Made by a program: the position numbers and the translations under genes | In this document: in pieces, positions 8,396 to 16,620 of the stretch | How positions within the stretch are numbered: the first letter of the stretch is position 1 | Layout of the letters: each line of letters opens with the position of its first letter | Origin: JAYVYM01 sp046593925 | GTDB lineage: Bacteria > Actinomycetota > Actinomycetes > Mycobacteriales > SCTD01 | DNA length: 64,000 nucleotides | Assembly (NCBI GenBank): GCA_046593925.1 | Contig: JBKJQN010000055.1 | Span: forward strand, 36,727 to 100,726 | Direction of reading: 5' to 3' | The notes under the pieces: generated by a model | Told to the model about the DNA's origin: nothing | Databases searched by the model: none | What the model saw: the letters and a program-made list of their open reading frames with translations, nothing else

Positions 8396-8977
8396 TCAGA
8401 AGGGCCAGCCGCCGCGAGCAGGACCTCGGCCTGAGCGGACCGCGGCCCAGGCGTCCATCCCCCAGACCCGCCCGGCAGGCACGATCGACAGGATGATCAG
8501 CGGGACGTACTCGTGCGGCTGCTCGAACAACCACCTGTCGCTGCTGGCGTACACCAGCGCGAGGAACAGGTGCTGTCCGAGGGCGACCAGAGCCGCGGCC
8601 CGGGTGAGGAGCCCGAGCACGAGCAGCAGACCGGTCACCACCTCGGTGACGGTCAGCGCCCACCCGATCAGGCCCCAGTGGTCCAGCATCAGCTGGGAGA
8701 TGGTGCGTACCAGCGGGAGGCGGGTGCCCGTGCTGCTGTTCGCCGGGTTCTTGAAGACCTCGAAGTCCAGGATGAAGCGTGCGTCATCGCGGTTGATGAG
8801 GTTGCCGAGATAGGGGCCGAGCTGGACCCGGTGCCAGCCGAACACCTTGGCGAGCCCGTTCAGCAGGGCGATCAGGCCGATGAAGATGCGCAGGGCGGCC
8901 AGGCCCCGCGCCAGCACCCGCACGTCGAGGCCCGGGGGGTCGACGCCCGAGGCAGCGCCGGAAGGGTCAACACGCAC
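8396..8977 (-). CDS. DoxX family membrane protein
   Basis: From GTG 8977 this reads 193 residues with four hydrophobic segments (ALRIFIGLIALLNGLAKVFG, VVTGLLLVLGLLTRAAALVA and others), the layout of DoxX proteins. The open frame extends to 9154, but the extra residues are low-complexity and lack a ribosome site, so the inner start is preferred. DoxX proteins are linked to quinone-coupled thiosulfate or sulfide oxidation in some organisms. Here it heads the TusA-DsrE-radical SAM operon, which suggests membrane-linked sulfur chemistry rather than the generic role given to many DoxX homologues. Confidence 0.78.
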   Translation of the reverse strand: MRVDPSGAASGVDPPGLDVRVLARGLAALRIFIGLIALLNGLAKVFGWHRVQLGPYLGNLINRDDARFILDFEVFKNPANSSTGTRLPLVRTISQLMLDHWGLIGWALTVTEVVTGLLLVLGLLTRAAALVALGQHLFLALVYASSDRWLFEQPHEYVPLIILSIVPAGRVWGMDAWAAVRSGRGPARGGWPF

Positions 8978-9400
8978 GGCAGCGTCCCACGGGTTCCGAG
9001 CGGCATCGTGGTCGACGTCGCGATGATGCAACCGTACTCGAGAAGCTTGCCCCCACCCGGACGAGGGTGCGTCACCCTGTGGCGAAGCGAGGAACCCAGG
9101 CGACCGCAGGGCATACGGCGGACAGCTTGACCTGATCACCACCGAGGAAGCCACGGTGATCTCTGACTGCTACCGCCGCGTCGCCGGGCACGGCCGCAGC
9201 CAGCTCGCGTAGATGCTCGCGGGCACGGCGCCGGGATCCGCTCCGGCCGGCGATGGCCACGTCGACTGGCTCGGGGCGGACGGCTACAACCCGGCCATAC
9301 CGCCTGGCCCTATGCGCGGCCGTACGGCCAGGCCACTTGAGGTCTGAAGCCACGAACGTGCCTGTCGGCCGGGCCGTCGGGCACCCACAGCAGGTGCTTG
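8978..9400. other. region upstream of the sulfur operon, no supported gene
   Basis: Short frames exist on both strands but none shows a recognised domain or a good ribosome site. The promoter of the DoxX operon should lie at the left end. An AT-richer patch near 9005-9045 is the likeliest place, but no clear -10/-35 pair is visible. Confidence 0.4.
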
Positions 9401-9490
9401 CAGGGCGTAGGTCACCGCGTTCAGGGCGATCGCTCCGGCAACGCCCGCAAGAATGCCGCGCGTCAGTCCGGTGAGCAGGCGACCCATCCG
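9401..9490 (-). pseudogene. fragment of an actinobacterial small membrane protein
   Basis: About 30 codons read GRLLTGLTRGILAGVAGAIA then LNAVTYAL. This resembles the start of a widespread actinobacterial membrane protein in which the motif is followed by a loop of the type DMxxRGRPAS. After VTYAL the similarity stops abruptly. I treat it as a truncated relic. Confidence 0.4.
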
Positions 9491-9612
9491 GCCAGCCAGC
9501 TGACCCGTTCTTAAGGCCACTCCGTCCCCTAGGTCCCGGAGCCGCGCGTCATCCCAGGACGCAGGAGGGCATTTGAGCACCACGCCCCGATGGGAAGCTG
9601 CCCGCGACATCC

Positions 9613-10000
9613 GTGCGACGGCTGAAGCCGGGGGACCAGTTCCCCGACCTGGTCCTGCCCGAGGTCAATGACGGCTTCCGGGCAGGTCTGGACGCCCGCC
9701 GGCCGTTCCGGTCCGACCCCGACCGCACCGCCCGGCATCTGCTGGGTCTGCGGGAGACCACCGACACGGTCCACGACCCGTACCTGCTGACCGTCTGGTG
9801 GCTCGGCCCCGACCTCACCAGCCCACCTGAGCCTGCTGTGGCCCGACCGGGACGCGCAGCCGCTGTTCTACGACCCCGCAGTCGTGCACGCCCGGCGCAT
9901 CCAGTGGAAGAGCCGGGCAGACCGGCAGGACCATCTTGCCCCGGCCCGACGACAACCCAACCGAGATCCACTAGCCGAGCCGAAACAACATCGGGAACGG
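9613..10000 (+). pseudogene. peroxiredoxin-like protein remnant
   Basis: The frame begins RRLKPGDQFPDLVLPEVNDG, the classic start of a redoxin domain. It then jumps to DPDRTARHLLGLRETTDTVHDPY, which matches the later part of a redoxin-like family. The catalytic cysteine region between these blocks is absent. Further C-terminal residues (LLWPDRDAQPLFYDP) occur in another frame near 9835. It is therefore an internally deleted, frameshifted copy. Confidence 0.5.
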
Positions 10001-10377
10001 CGCGGTGCATCCGGGCCTCAGACGTTCCGGCACCACTGAGCATGTGACGGCACGCAGGGCAGCTGACGTCACGCGCCCGGCGCCACGTCTGCGGCTGGCC
10101 CCCTGCCGTGCCCACTCGCCGTTTCACGTCGCGATGGCATGATCATGATCATGACGGACTCACCCCATCTCCTGGCGCGACGGCCGAGCACGAGCAACCC
10201 CCGCCGAGCTCGGGGAGTCCTGGCTGCCCGGAACCTGCGGCGCGAGCAGACGGACCCGCTGAGCAGGGCGGCCGGGAGCGCCCCCACTCTGGCTTGCGAG
10301 CGCTCCGGCCGTGCAGGCCGACATCGGGCTGGACCTCGACGCCGGTGTCTTCGATGCCGGGGTGCAGCTGGCGGACG

Positions 10378-10491
10378 CTGGACGCGTTCCTGGCAGGCGG
10401 CGTCGTGCGGCGGCTGCACGGCGACGCCCACGACAACGTCGGCAAGGGCCTGTCCGGCGGCCGGCTCGTGGAACGCCCTGACCTCGACGAC
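10378..10491 (+). pseudogene. glutamate-synthase-type GXGXG domain fragment
   Basis: Thirty-eight codons read with the hallmark GDAHDNVGKGLSGGRLVERP, almost the consensus repeat of the GXGXG beta-helix in GltB C-termini, GlxC and FwdC. Nothing before or after in this frame continues the domain. It lies just upstream of formate-THF ligase, where GlxC-like genes can occur in related genomes; that neighbourhood link is from memory and not tested here. Confidence 0.55.
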
Positions 10492-10719
10492 CGCATCGTG
10501 CTCCACCTGCAAAGCGCCGGCGACCCAGTTGCGCCGTGTGCGCATGCCAGCCGGCAGCTCGCCGTGGCAGGAGAGGTCTTCGGGATCGCGGGCCAGTAGG
10601 GCCAGCAGCTCCCGGTCGGGGGGCAGCGGCCGGGCCAGATACTCCGGCGCCACCTCCTCGCCGTCCGGCCCATGCAGGACGCCCGCCTCCAGGGTGCGAC
10701 CGCCGAGGGGACGGCTGCG

Positions 10720-12414
10720 GTGGGGCTGACCGACCTGGACATCGCCAGGGGTGCGCGGCTGCGCCCGCTCGACGCGGTCGCCGGCGAGATGGGTATCGGA
10801 CCGCATCTGCTCGAGCCGTACGGCACCGGGGTCGCCAAGATCGGGCTGCAGGCGGTCGCGGAGCTGCAGGACCGGCCGCTCGCGAAGTACGTCGTGGTCA
10901 CCGCGGTCACCCCGACGCCTCTTGGCGAGGGCAAGACCGTGACCACGGTCGGGCTCGGCCAGGCCTTCAGGCACCTGGCGAAGCGCTGCACCATCGCGCT
11001 GCGGCAGCCCTCGCTCGGCCCGACCTTCGGCATCAAGGGCGGCGCTGCCGGCGGCGGCCGCAGCCAGGTCGTGCCGATGGAACCCCTCAACCTGCACCTG
11101 ACCGGCGACGCCCACGCCGTCACCTCGGCCCACAACCTGCTGTCGGCGATGCTGGACAACTCGCTGTACCAGGGCAACCCGACCGGGCTGTCGCAGCACG
11201 ACATCACCTGGCGCCGGGTGCTCGACGTCAACGACCGGGCGCTGCGCAACATCGTCGTCGGGCTCGGCTCACGGCTGGACGGCGTACCGCGCCAGACCGG
11301 CTTCGACATCACCGCGGCCAGCGAGGTGATGGCCGTGCTGGCGCTGGCGACCTCGCTGGCCGACCTGAGGCAGCGCCTCGGTCGGATCGTCGTCGGTTAC
11401 ACCCGGCAGGGCGAGCCGGTCACCGCCGACCATCTCAAGGCGGGCGGCGCCATGACGGTGCTGCTGAAGGAGGCGCTCAAGCCCAACCTGCTGCAGACCC
11501 TGGAGGGGACGCCGGTCCTGGTCCACACCGGGCCGTTCGGCAACATCGCGCACGGCAACAGCTCGGTCGTCGGCGACCTGATCGGCATCCGCGGCGGCGA
11601 CTATCTCGTCACTGAGGCCGGCTTCGGGGCCGACATCGGCGCGGAGAAGTTCTTCAATATCAAGTGCCGGGCGTCGGGGCTTTTCCCGGACGCCGCGGTC
11701 CTGGTCACCACCGTGCGGGCGATGAAGTCGCACTCCGGTCGGCACCGCGTCGTGGCCGGGCGCCCGCTGCCGCCGGACCTGCTGCTCGAGCGGCCGGACG
11801 AGGTCCACGAGGGTGCGGCCAACCTGCGCAAGCAGATCGAGAACATCCGGCTGCACGGCGTCACGCCGGTCATCGCCGTCAACGCCTTCCCGGGCGACTG
11901 GTCGTCGGAGCACCAGGCGGTGTGCGACATCGCCGCCGACCTGGGCGTGCGCATCGCGGTGGGCCACCACCACGCGCAGGGCGGCGAGGGGGCCGTGCAC
12001 CTGGCCGAAGCCGTCGCCGAGGCATGCGAGGAGCCGTCGACCTTTGCTTTCCTGTACCCCGACACCGCCTCGCTGCGGGACAAGATTGAGGTCCTGGCGA
12101 CCAAGGTGTACGGCGCCGACGGCGTCGACTACGCGCCGGCCGCCGCCCGGCAGCTCGACGTCTACGAGGCGAACGGGTACGGCGACCTGCCGGTGTGCGT
12201 GGCCAAGACGCACCTGTCCATCTCCTCCGATCCCACCCTGCTCGGGGCACCGACGGGGTGGCGCCTGCCGGTCGGCGAGGTGCGGGCCAACATCGGCGCG
12301 GGTTTCGTCTATCCGATCTGCGGCGCGATGGCCACCATGCCCGGGCTCGGCACGTCAGCGGCCGCCGAGCGCATCGACATCGACGCCGACGGCAATACGG
12401 TCGGGCTGTCCTGA
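10720..12414 (+). CDS. fhs: formate--tetrahydrofolate ligase
   Basis: The 564-residue enzyme ligates formate to tetrahydrofolate with ATP, giving 10-formyl-THF. Start GTG 10720 was chosen because GAGGGG lies nine bases upstream and the family N-terminus (DLDIARGARLRPLDAVAGEM) follows at once; an upstream ATG at 10672 lacks a ribosome site. The nucleotide loop TPLGEGKT is at residues 66-73, followed by RQPSLGPTFGIKGGAAGGG. Other conserved stretches are FGNIAHGNSSVVGD and TEAGFGADIGAEKFFNIKCR. Length and motifs match the family throughout. It stands alone, with relics of a GXGXG domain and a thiolase on either side. Confidence 0.97.
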   Translation: MGLTDLDIARGARLRPLDAVAGEMGIGPHLLEPYGTGVAKIGLQAVAELQDRPLAKYVVVTAVTPTPLGEGKTVTTVGLGQAFRHLAKRCTIALRQPSLGPTFGIKGGAAGGGRSQVVPMEPLNLHLTGDAHAVTSAHNLLSAMLDNSLYQGNPTGLSQHDITWRRVLDVNDRALRNIVVGLGSRLDGVPRQTGFDITAASEVMAVLALATSLADLRQRLGRIVVGYTRQGEPVTADHLKAGGAMTVLLKEALKPNLLQTLEGTPVLVHTGPFGNIAHGNSSVVGDLIGIRGGDYLVTEAGFGADIGAEKFFNIKCRASGLFPDAAVLVTTVRAMKSHSGRHRVVAGRPLPPDLLLERPDEVHEGAANLRKQIENIRLHGVTPVIAVNAFPGDWSSEHQAVCDIAADLGVRIAVGHHHAQGGEGAVHLAEAVAEACEEPSTFAFLYPDTASLRDKIEVLATKVYGADGVDYAPAAARQLDVYEANGYGDLPVCVAKTHLSISSDPTLLGAPTGWRLPVGEVRANIGAGFVYPICGAMATMPGLGTSAAAERIDIDADGNTVGLS

Positions 12415-12439
12415 TGCAGCCCTGTCCTCGAGGTGCGGG

Positions 12440-12534
12440 TCCCTGCACCACCTGGAGGACGCCGGCGGACGCTACGGCCAGCAGGCGATGTGCGAGGCCG
12501 GGGGCACGGCGACCGTCTGCCGTCGCGTCGTGCA
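12440..12534 (+). pseudogene. thiolase C-terminal fragment
   Basis: About 30 codons read LHHLEDAGGRYGQQAMCEAG followed by GTATV. This matches the C-terminus of acetyl-CoA acetyltransferases, which carries the catalytic cysteine in GRYGLQTMCEGGG. No upstream thiolase body exists because fhs ends only 25 bases before. It is a short relic between the convergent fhs and CoA-transferase genes. Confidence 0.55.
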
Positions 12535-12556
12535 CGGGCCCGGTCTGCCTCGGCCG

Positions 12557-13789
12557 TCATGCGCGAACCAGGTCCGTGGCTGGGGCCGCCACGCCGCGGT
12601 CGAACAGGTCCCCGATCTGCCCGGGGCTGAGCCCGAGGACCTCAGTCAGGACCTGCTCCGTGTGCTGCCCGAGGATGGGGGCGGGTGCGACCGCGACGTT
12701 GGCGTCCTCGCCGACGTCGAGCGGAGAGCGTGGCGCGAGGTAGGCGCCGATCCCGGGTTGGTGCACCTGCGAGAACATGGGGTTCGCCTCGGAGCAGCGC
12801 GGGTCTTCAGCGATGAGCTGCCGGAAGGTCTGGTAGGGCCCCCAGGAGACGCCCGTCCCGGTGAAGGCGGAGCGCACTTCGCTGAGCTCCCGCGCGGCGA
12901 ACCAGGGTTTGAGGATCGCGGCGAGGATCTCGCGCGCCTCGTAGCGGCCCGACTCCGTCTCGAGGTCGTGCCCGGTGGCCTGCTGGATGGCGTCGCAGGC
13001 GTCGCGGATGCCGGTGACGTCGACGAGGGACCGCCACTGGCGCGCGGTCAGGGCGATCACCATGACGCGCCGGCCGTCGCGCGTGGCGAAGTCGCTGCCG
13101 AAGGCGCCGTAGAGGTAGTTGCCGTCCTTGGCCTGGTCCTGGCCGTTGAGCTGGGCTTCGGCGATGCGGCCGAGGTTGCCCACCATCGCGAAAGCGACGT
13201 CGGACAGCGACAGGCGCACGAGCCTCCCCTGCCCGGTCAGCGTTCGCTGGCGCTCGGCCGCGAGCAGCCCGACGGCCGACAGTGTGCCCATCGCGAGGTC
13301 CCAGGCGGGGAGCATGCTGTTCAGCGGACCCGAGGTGTCCCGGGGGCCGGTCGCCCACGGGAACCCGGTGGCCGGGTTGACCGTGTAGTCGACCTCGCTG
13401 CTGCCGTCGGGGTTGCCGGTGAGGGCCACCATGACCAGGTCTGCACGCGCGGCCCGCAGACGGTCGTAGGACAGCCAGCCGCGAGCCGGGAAGTTGGTGA
13501 GAAACAGGCCGGCCCCGGGACCGGGCGCGGTGATCAGGGCTTGCGCGAGCTCCTGGCCCTCCGGGGTGCGCAGGTCCAGCTGCACTGAGCGCTTGCCCTT
13601 GTTGAGCCCGGCCCAGAACAGGCTTCTGCTGTCCGACGACAGCGGCCAGCGGCCGTGGTCGAGGCCACCCCCCACCTGGTCGAAGCGGATGACGTCTGCT
13701 CCCAGTTGGGCGAGCGTCATGCCTCCGAGCGGGGCGGCCACGAAGGCCGAGCCCTCCACGAGTCGCAGGCCGGACAGCAGGCCGCTCAC
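12557..13789 (-). CDS. mct: CaiB/BaiF CoA-transferase, 2-methylfumaryl-CoA isomerase-like
   Basis: The 410-residue class III CoA-transferase begins GLRLVEGSAFVAAPLGGMTL. It matches the mesaconyl-C1/C4-CoA isomerase subgroup through SEVDYTVNPATGFPWATGP, LPAWDLAMGTLSAVGLLAAE, and YLYGAFGSDFATRDGRRVMV. That enzyme moves CoA within mesaconate from C1 to C4. The GTG start overlaps the mch stop as GTGA. Standing third in an operon with mch- and mcl-like genes strongly supports the assignment over a generic family III transferase. Confidence 0.8.
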   Translation of the reverse strand: MSGLLSGLRLVEGSAFVAAPLGGMTLAQLGADVIRFDQVGGGLDHGRWPLSSDSRSLFWAGLNKGKRSVQLDLRTPEGQELAQALITAPGPGAGLFLTNFPARGWLSYDRLRAARADLVMVALTGNPDGSSEVDYTVNPATGFPWATGPRDTSGPLNSMLPAWDLAMGTLSAVGLLAAERQRTLTGQGRLVRLSLSDVAFAMVGNLGRIAEAQLNGQDQAKDGNYLYGAFGSDFATRDGRRVMVIALTARQWRSLVDVTGIRDACDAIQQATGHDLETESGRYEAREILAAILKPWFAARELSEVRSAFTGTGVSWGPYQTFRQLIAEDPRCSEANPMFSQVHQPGIGAYLAPRSPLDVGEDANVAVAPAPILGQHTEQVLTEVLGLSPGQIGDLFDRGVAAPATDLVRA

Positions 13790-14796
13790 GCGGTCACGCA
13801 GACCAGACGCCAGTCGAGGACGGCCCGTGAGCCGCTCTCGTCCCGGCTGTCGACGAACACGCGGAATCCGGTGAGGGAGCCCCCTCCGGGATGCGGATCG
13901 ACAGACTCGATCTCGACAGAGCTGGTCAAGACGTCTCCTTCGTGTACGGGTGCCAGGTGGTCGCAGGAGCGCCAGCCGGCGATGGTCACGATGTTCGGGA
14001 CAGCGCGCACCAGGTGCGAGGAGGCGACCCCGATGGTGTGGCCGCCGTAGACCAGTCGGCGCCCGCCGGCGGAGCGAGCGTCGTGGTGCGCTGTCGCCAG
14101 GTTGAGTGTGAGGCGCGCGAGCTCGGGCGCCGAGCTCACGACGTCTCCGCCGGTCACCTGCCACCTGGCGCCGGCCTCGAGGTCCTCGCTGTGGGGTCCT
14201 GGCACCTGCGCCCGGTAGGCCACGAGGTCGATCTCGCCGAGCACCGCGCCGTAGTCCGGGACGTCGTGACCCACGGCCGTGACGTCGTCGCTGTGGCCAG
14301 TCCGGGCATCGGCGTCGCGGAGGGGGAGCATCGCGCAGCGGTGGAAGTCGAGGATCCGCCGCCCCTCCTGGTCGAGTGCCTGCACACGCAGGACGGCCAG
14401 CCCGCTCGCCGGTCGGCCGTGGCGCGGCGAGTTCTGCTTGAGCGCCACGACCTCGGTACGGGTGCGCAGCGTGTCCCCGATGCGCGGCAGCTGGTGCAGC
14501 ACGAGCCCCCGGTAGAAGAGGTTCGCGATCACCCGCTGCGTGACGAGCGTTGACTGGCCGATGGCTACATCGCAGACCAGGCCCGGGTGGACCACGGGCC
14601 GGGGGTCGCCCCTCAGGACGGCGGCGCTCAAGTGGTGGTCCAGAGGCAGACGAAGCCGGTCCGCGAGCGCGCTCTGGTGGCAGGCGGCGAGGCCGTCGGT
14701 GAACGTGAGGCCGGGCGCGTCGTCGAAGCTCCGCCCCACCTCGAGGTCCTCGAACCAGGGTCCGGCGACCTCGCGGACCATCCTGACGACGTTCAT
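13786..14796 (-). CDS. mch: MaoC-type mesaconyl-CoA hydratase (methylmalyl-CoA dehydratase)-like
   Basis: The 336-residue double-hotdog protein has GPWFEDLEVGRSFDDAPGLT near the N-terminus and VCDVAIGQSTLVTQRVIANL near residue 95. The second hotdog has GHTIGVASSHLVRAVPNIVT and GWRSCDHLAPVHEGDVL. The length and these blocks resemble beta-methylmalyl-CoA dehydratase rather than short enoyl hydratases. It would interconvert erythro-methylmalyl-CoA and mesaconyl-C1-CoA. Its ATG overlaps the mcl stop (ATGA), and its own stop overlaps the next start (GTGA), so the three proteins are translationally coupled. Confidence 0.8.
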   Translation of the reverse strand: MNVVRMVREVAGPWFEDLEVGRSFDDAPGLTFTDGLAACHQSALADRLRLPLDHHLSAAVLRGDPRPVVHPGLVCDVAIGQSTLVTQRVIANLFYRGLVLHQLPRIGDTLRTRTEVVALKQNSPRHGRPASGLAVLRVQALDQEGRRILDFHRCAMLPLRDADARTGHSDDVTAVGHDVPDYGAVLGEIDLVAYRAQVPGPHSEDLEAGARWQVTGGDVVSSAPELARLTLNLATAHHDARSAGGRRLVYGGHTIGVASSHLVRAVPNIVTIAGWRSCDHLAPVHEGDVLTSSVEIESVDPHPGGGSLTGFRVFVDSRDESGSRAVLDWRLVCVTA

Positions 14797-15662
14797 GCGC
14801 CGGCCTGGTCGAGCGTGCTGCGGGCCTGCTTGAGCACGGCCTCGTCGACCATCCGCCCCCGCAGCGAGAAGGCACCGACGGAGCCGTCGACGGCCGCGGC
14901 CAGGACCTCGCGGGCAGCCCGGAGCCGAGCCTCGTCCGGCGCGAAGACGGACGAGATCACGGGCAGCTGGGACGGGTGGACGGCCCACTTCGCGTCGAAG
15001 CCGAGCGCGCGGGCCCGACGGGCTGCGGCCTGCAGACCGTCCGGCTCGTCGAGTACGAGGTGCGGCCCGTCGACGGCGCGCACTCCCGCGGCGCGGGCCG
15101 CGGCCACGAGCGTGGCTTGATGGGGCAGCCAGACCTCCGGGGCGTCGGTCGTGTCGTACGGGTCCCACCGCAGCGACGCCGCCAGGTCCGCGTAGCCGAG
15201 CACGACGGCCTCCACCCGAGGCGACGTCGACAGCAGCTCGTCCAGCCGGCGCAGCCCCCGCGCTGTCTCGACGAGCAGCTGGAGCCGCGGCGCGGGTCGG
15301 CCGGTCAGCTGCTCGAGACCTGCCAGGAGGCGGTCGAGGAAGGCGACGTCGTCTCGAGACTCGACCTTGGGCACGACCAGCGAGAACGGCGGGACGGGCG
15401 CCAGGACGAGGTCGCGGACGTCGTCGAGCACGTGCCGGCTGCCGACCTCGTTGACCCGGACGGCGGTCAGCCCCAGCGGGGTCTGGAGCGCCTCGACGAC
15501 CTGGCGGCGGGCCTGGTCCTTCACCTCCGGCGCGACGGCGTCCTCGAGATCGAGCACCAGCTCGTCCGCCCCGAGGGACCCGGCCTTGCCGAGCATCCGA
15601 GCGGACGAGCCGGGGACGAAGAGGCCGCAGCGACGCGGTCCGGTGGGGTCCACGGAGGTCAC
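14793..15662 (-). CDS. mcl: HpcH/HpaI (CitE-like) malyl-CoA / methylmalyl-CoA lyase
   Basis: The 289-residue protein is a CitE-type TIM barrel: RCGLFVPGSSARMLGKAG, the metal-binding region ELVLDLEDAVAPEVKDQAR, VRVNEVGSRH, and LQLLVETARGLRRLDEL with the glutamate metal ligand. KWAVHPSQLPVISSVF lies near the end. It would condense or cleave glyoxylate with acetyl- or propionyl-CoA; citramalyl-CoA or citryl-CoA lyase activity is an alternative. The mch and mct partners favour methylmalyl-CoA. The GTG start overlaps the upstream small gene (GTGA). Confidence 0.82.
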   Translation of the reverse strand: MTSVDPTGPRRCGLFVPGSSARMLGKAGSLGADELVLDLEDAVAPEVKDQARRQVVEALQTPLGLTAVRVNEVGSRHVLDDVRDLVLAPVPPFSLVVPKVESRDDVAFLDRLLAGLEQLTGRPAPRLQLLVETARGLRRLDELLSTSPRVEAVVLGYADLAASLRWDPYDTTDAPEVWLPHQATLVAAARAAGVRAVDGPHLVLDEPDGLQAAARRARALGFDAKWAVHPSQLPVISSVFAPDEARLRAAREVLAAAVDGSVGAFSLRGRMVDEAVLKQARSTLDQAGA

Positions 15663-15889
15663 CGGGGCAGGCCGGGCAGCGCGCGCCGGTAGTACAGGTG
15701 AACGTCGTGCTCCGAGAGTTCCCTCTCCGCGCCGGCCTCCGCGAGTACCTCCGCGGCGAGCACCGACCAGCGCCCGGAGAGCGGGGCGACGCTGCGGCCG
15801 AACTCAAGCTCGACGGCGGCCGGCGCGCCGGCGTTGCCGCCTGCACCGTCGAGCTCGTCGTCCACGGAAGGCCAGTGGTCCGTCGTCAT
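15659..15889 (-). CDS. small protein coupled to mcl, unknown function
   Basis: From ATG 15889, with a GGAG site upstream, the frame gives 76 residues. The first 25 are acidic and glycine/alanine rich. The rest is a predicted helix-rich segment (SGRWSVLAAEVLAEAGAERE) ending in YYRRALPGLPR. Its stop overlaps the mcl start as GTGA, so it is the first gene of the mcl-mch-mct operon. I do not recognise a family. It could be a small regulator or subunit, or the surviving tail of a larger gene cut by the IS3 relic directly upstream. Confidence 0.5.
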   Translation of the reverse strand: MTTDHWPSVDDELDGAGGNAGAPAAVELEFGRSVAPLSGRWSVLAAEVLAEAGAERELSEHDVHLYYRRALPGLPR

Positions 15890-16039
15890 GTCGTGGGCTC
15901 CGGTCGGTGGGGACCCTGGCTCGGGCCGAGGTCGCAGGAGAGATGCCCTCCGAGCTCGATCCTCGGGAGGTTGAGCGGCTCGGACGCTGCACACCCTCGG
16001 CCCCTCGCTGTGATGTGGACCACCACGGGTCGATCCGTC

Positions 16040-16250
16040 GGGATCGTAGAGGGCTTCTTCGTACTCGGCTGGTTGGACGTCGTTGCGGTGCCCGTGGAGC
16101 CGGATCTCGTTGAACCAGTGCACCCGGCCCCGCGTCGCGAGCTCGAGTTCGAGTTCGAGTTCGTCGTCCCAGCCGTGGATGTCGAGGCCGTGGACGCACC
16201 CGCCTACGCGGATCAAGTGGTTGAGGGGCTGCCGGAGGCGGCGCCGGCGC
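16040..16250 (-). mobile_element. IS3-family transposase C-terminal relic
   Basis: The minus-strand frame reads ELATRGRVHWFNEIRLHG followed by DVQPAEYEEALYD. This is the end of the IS3-type integrase core, in which VEWFNxxRLHxxxGxxPPxExE contains the last catalytic Glu. The rest of the integrase and orfA are absent and no terminal repeats are visible. It sits at the upstream edge of the mcl operon. Confidence 0.65.
16145..16162 (+). repeat. three copies of GAGTTC
   Basis: A 6-base unit repeats three times inside the IS3 relic. On the minus strand it encodes alternating Glu-Leu residues, so it probably arose by slippage in a decaying gene. Confidence 0.7.
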
Positions 16251-16620
16251 CGGCAGTGCTCGACGTTGCGAGCAACCGCGGTCGGGGAACAGCCGTAGGT
16301 CAAGGACTGGGTGGCGGACGCGCCGGGCCGCGGCCTCTCACGCAGGAGACGAAGGCACCGAGCACCTGCACGCCAACCGCCAGCGACGCGGGTAGCCATG
16401 GTGGCCAGCCGCAGCTGCGGCTTCCGGCGAGGGCGTAGCGCACGGCGCCGGTGCCGGTCGGTGACAGCTGGCGGTGGCCGTCGATGTCGCCGAGCCGGGG
16501 CCACCAGGATCAAGCTGCCGCCAAGGCGTCAAGACGTGAAAGCCTGCCCCCCCCATACGCAAGCCGTCGTGGATACACGAGTTCTCCACACGATGCTTCG
16601 GCGGGGGGGCTCCGCAGCTG
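16251..16620. other. gap with no supported gene
   Basis: Frames in this stretch are short or low-complexity arginine/proline shadows. Upstream parts of the IS3 relic may extend here but are not recognisable. A C8 run lies at 16548-16555. Confidence 0.4.

Noticed and set aside
10069..11312. Minus-strand frames opposite the fhs 5' end
   Set aside because: Some stretches look protein-like, but they are the complement of fhs and of the GXGXG relic, and no family is recognised.
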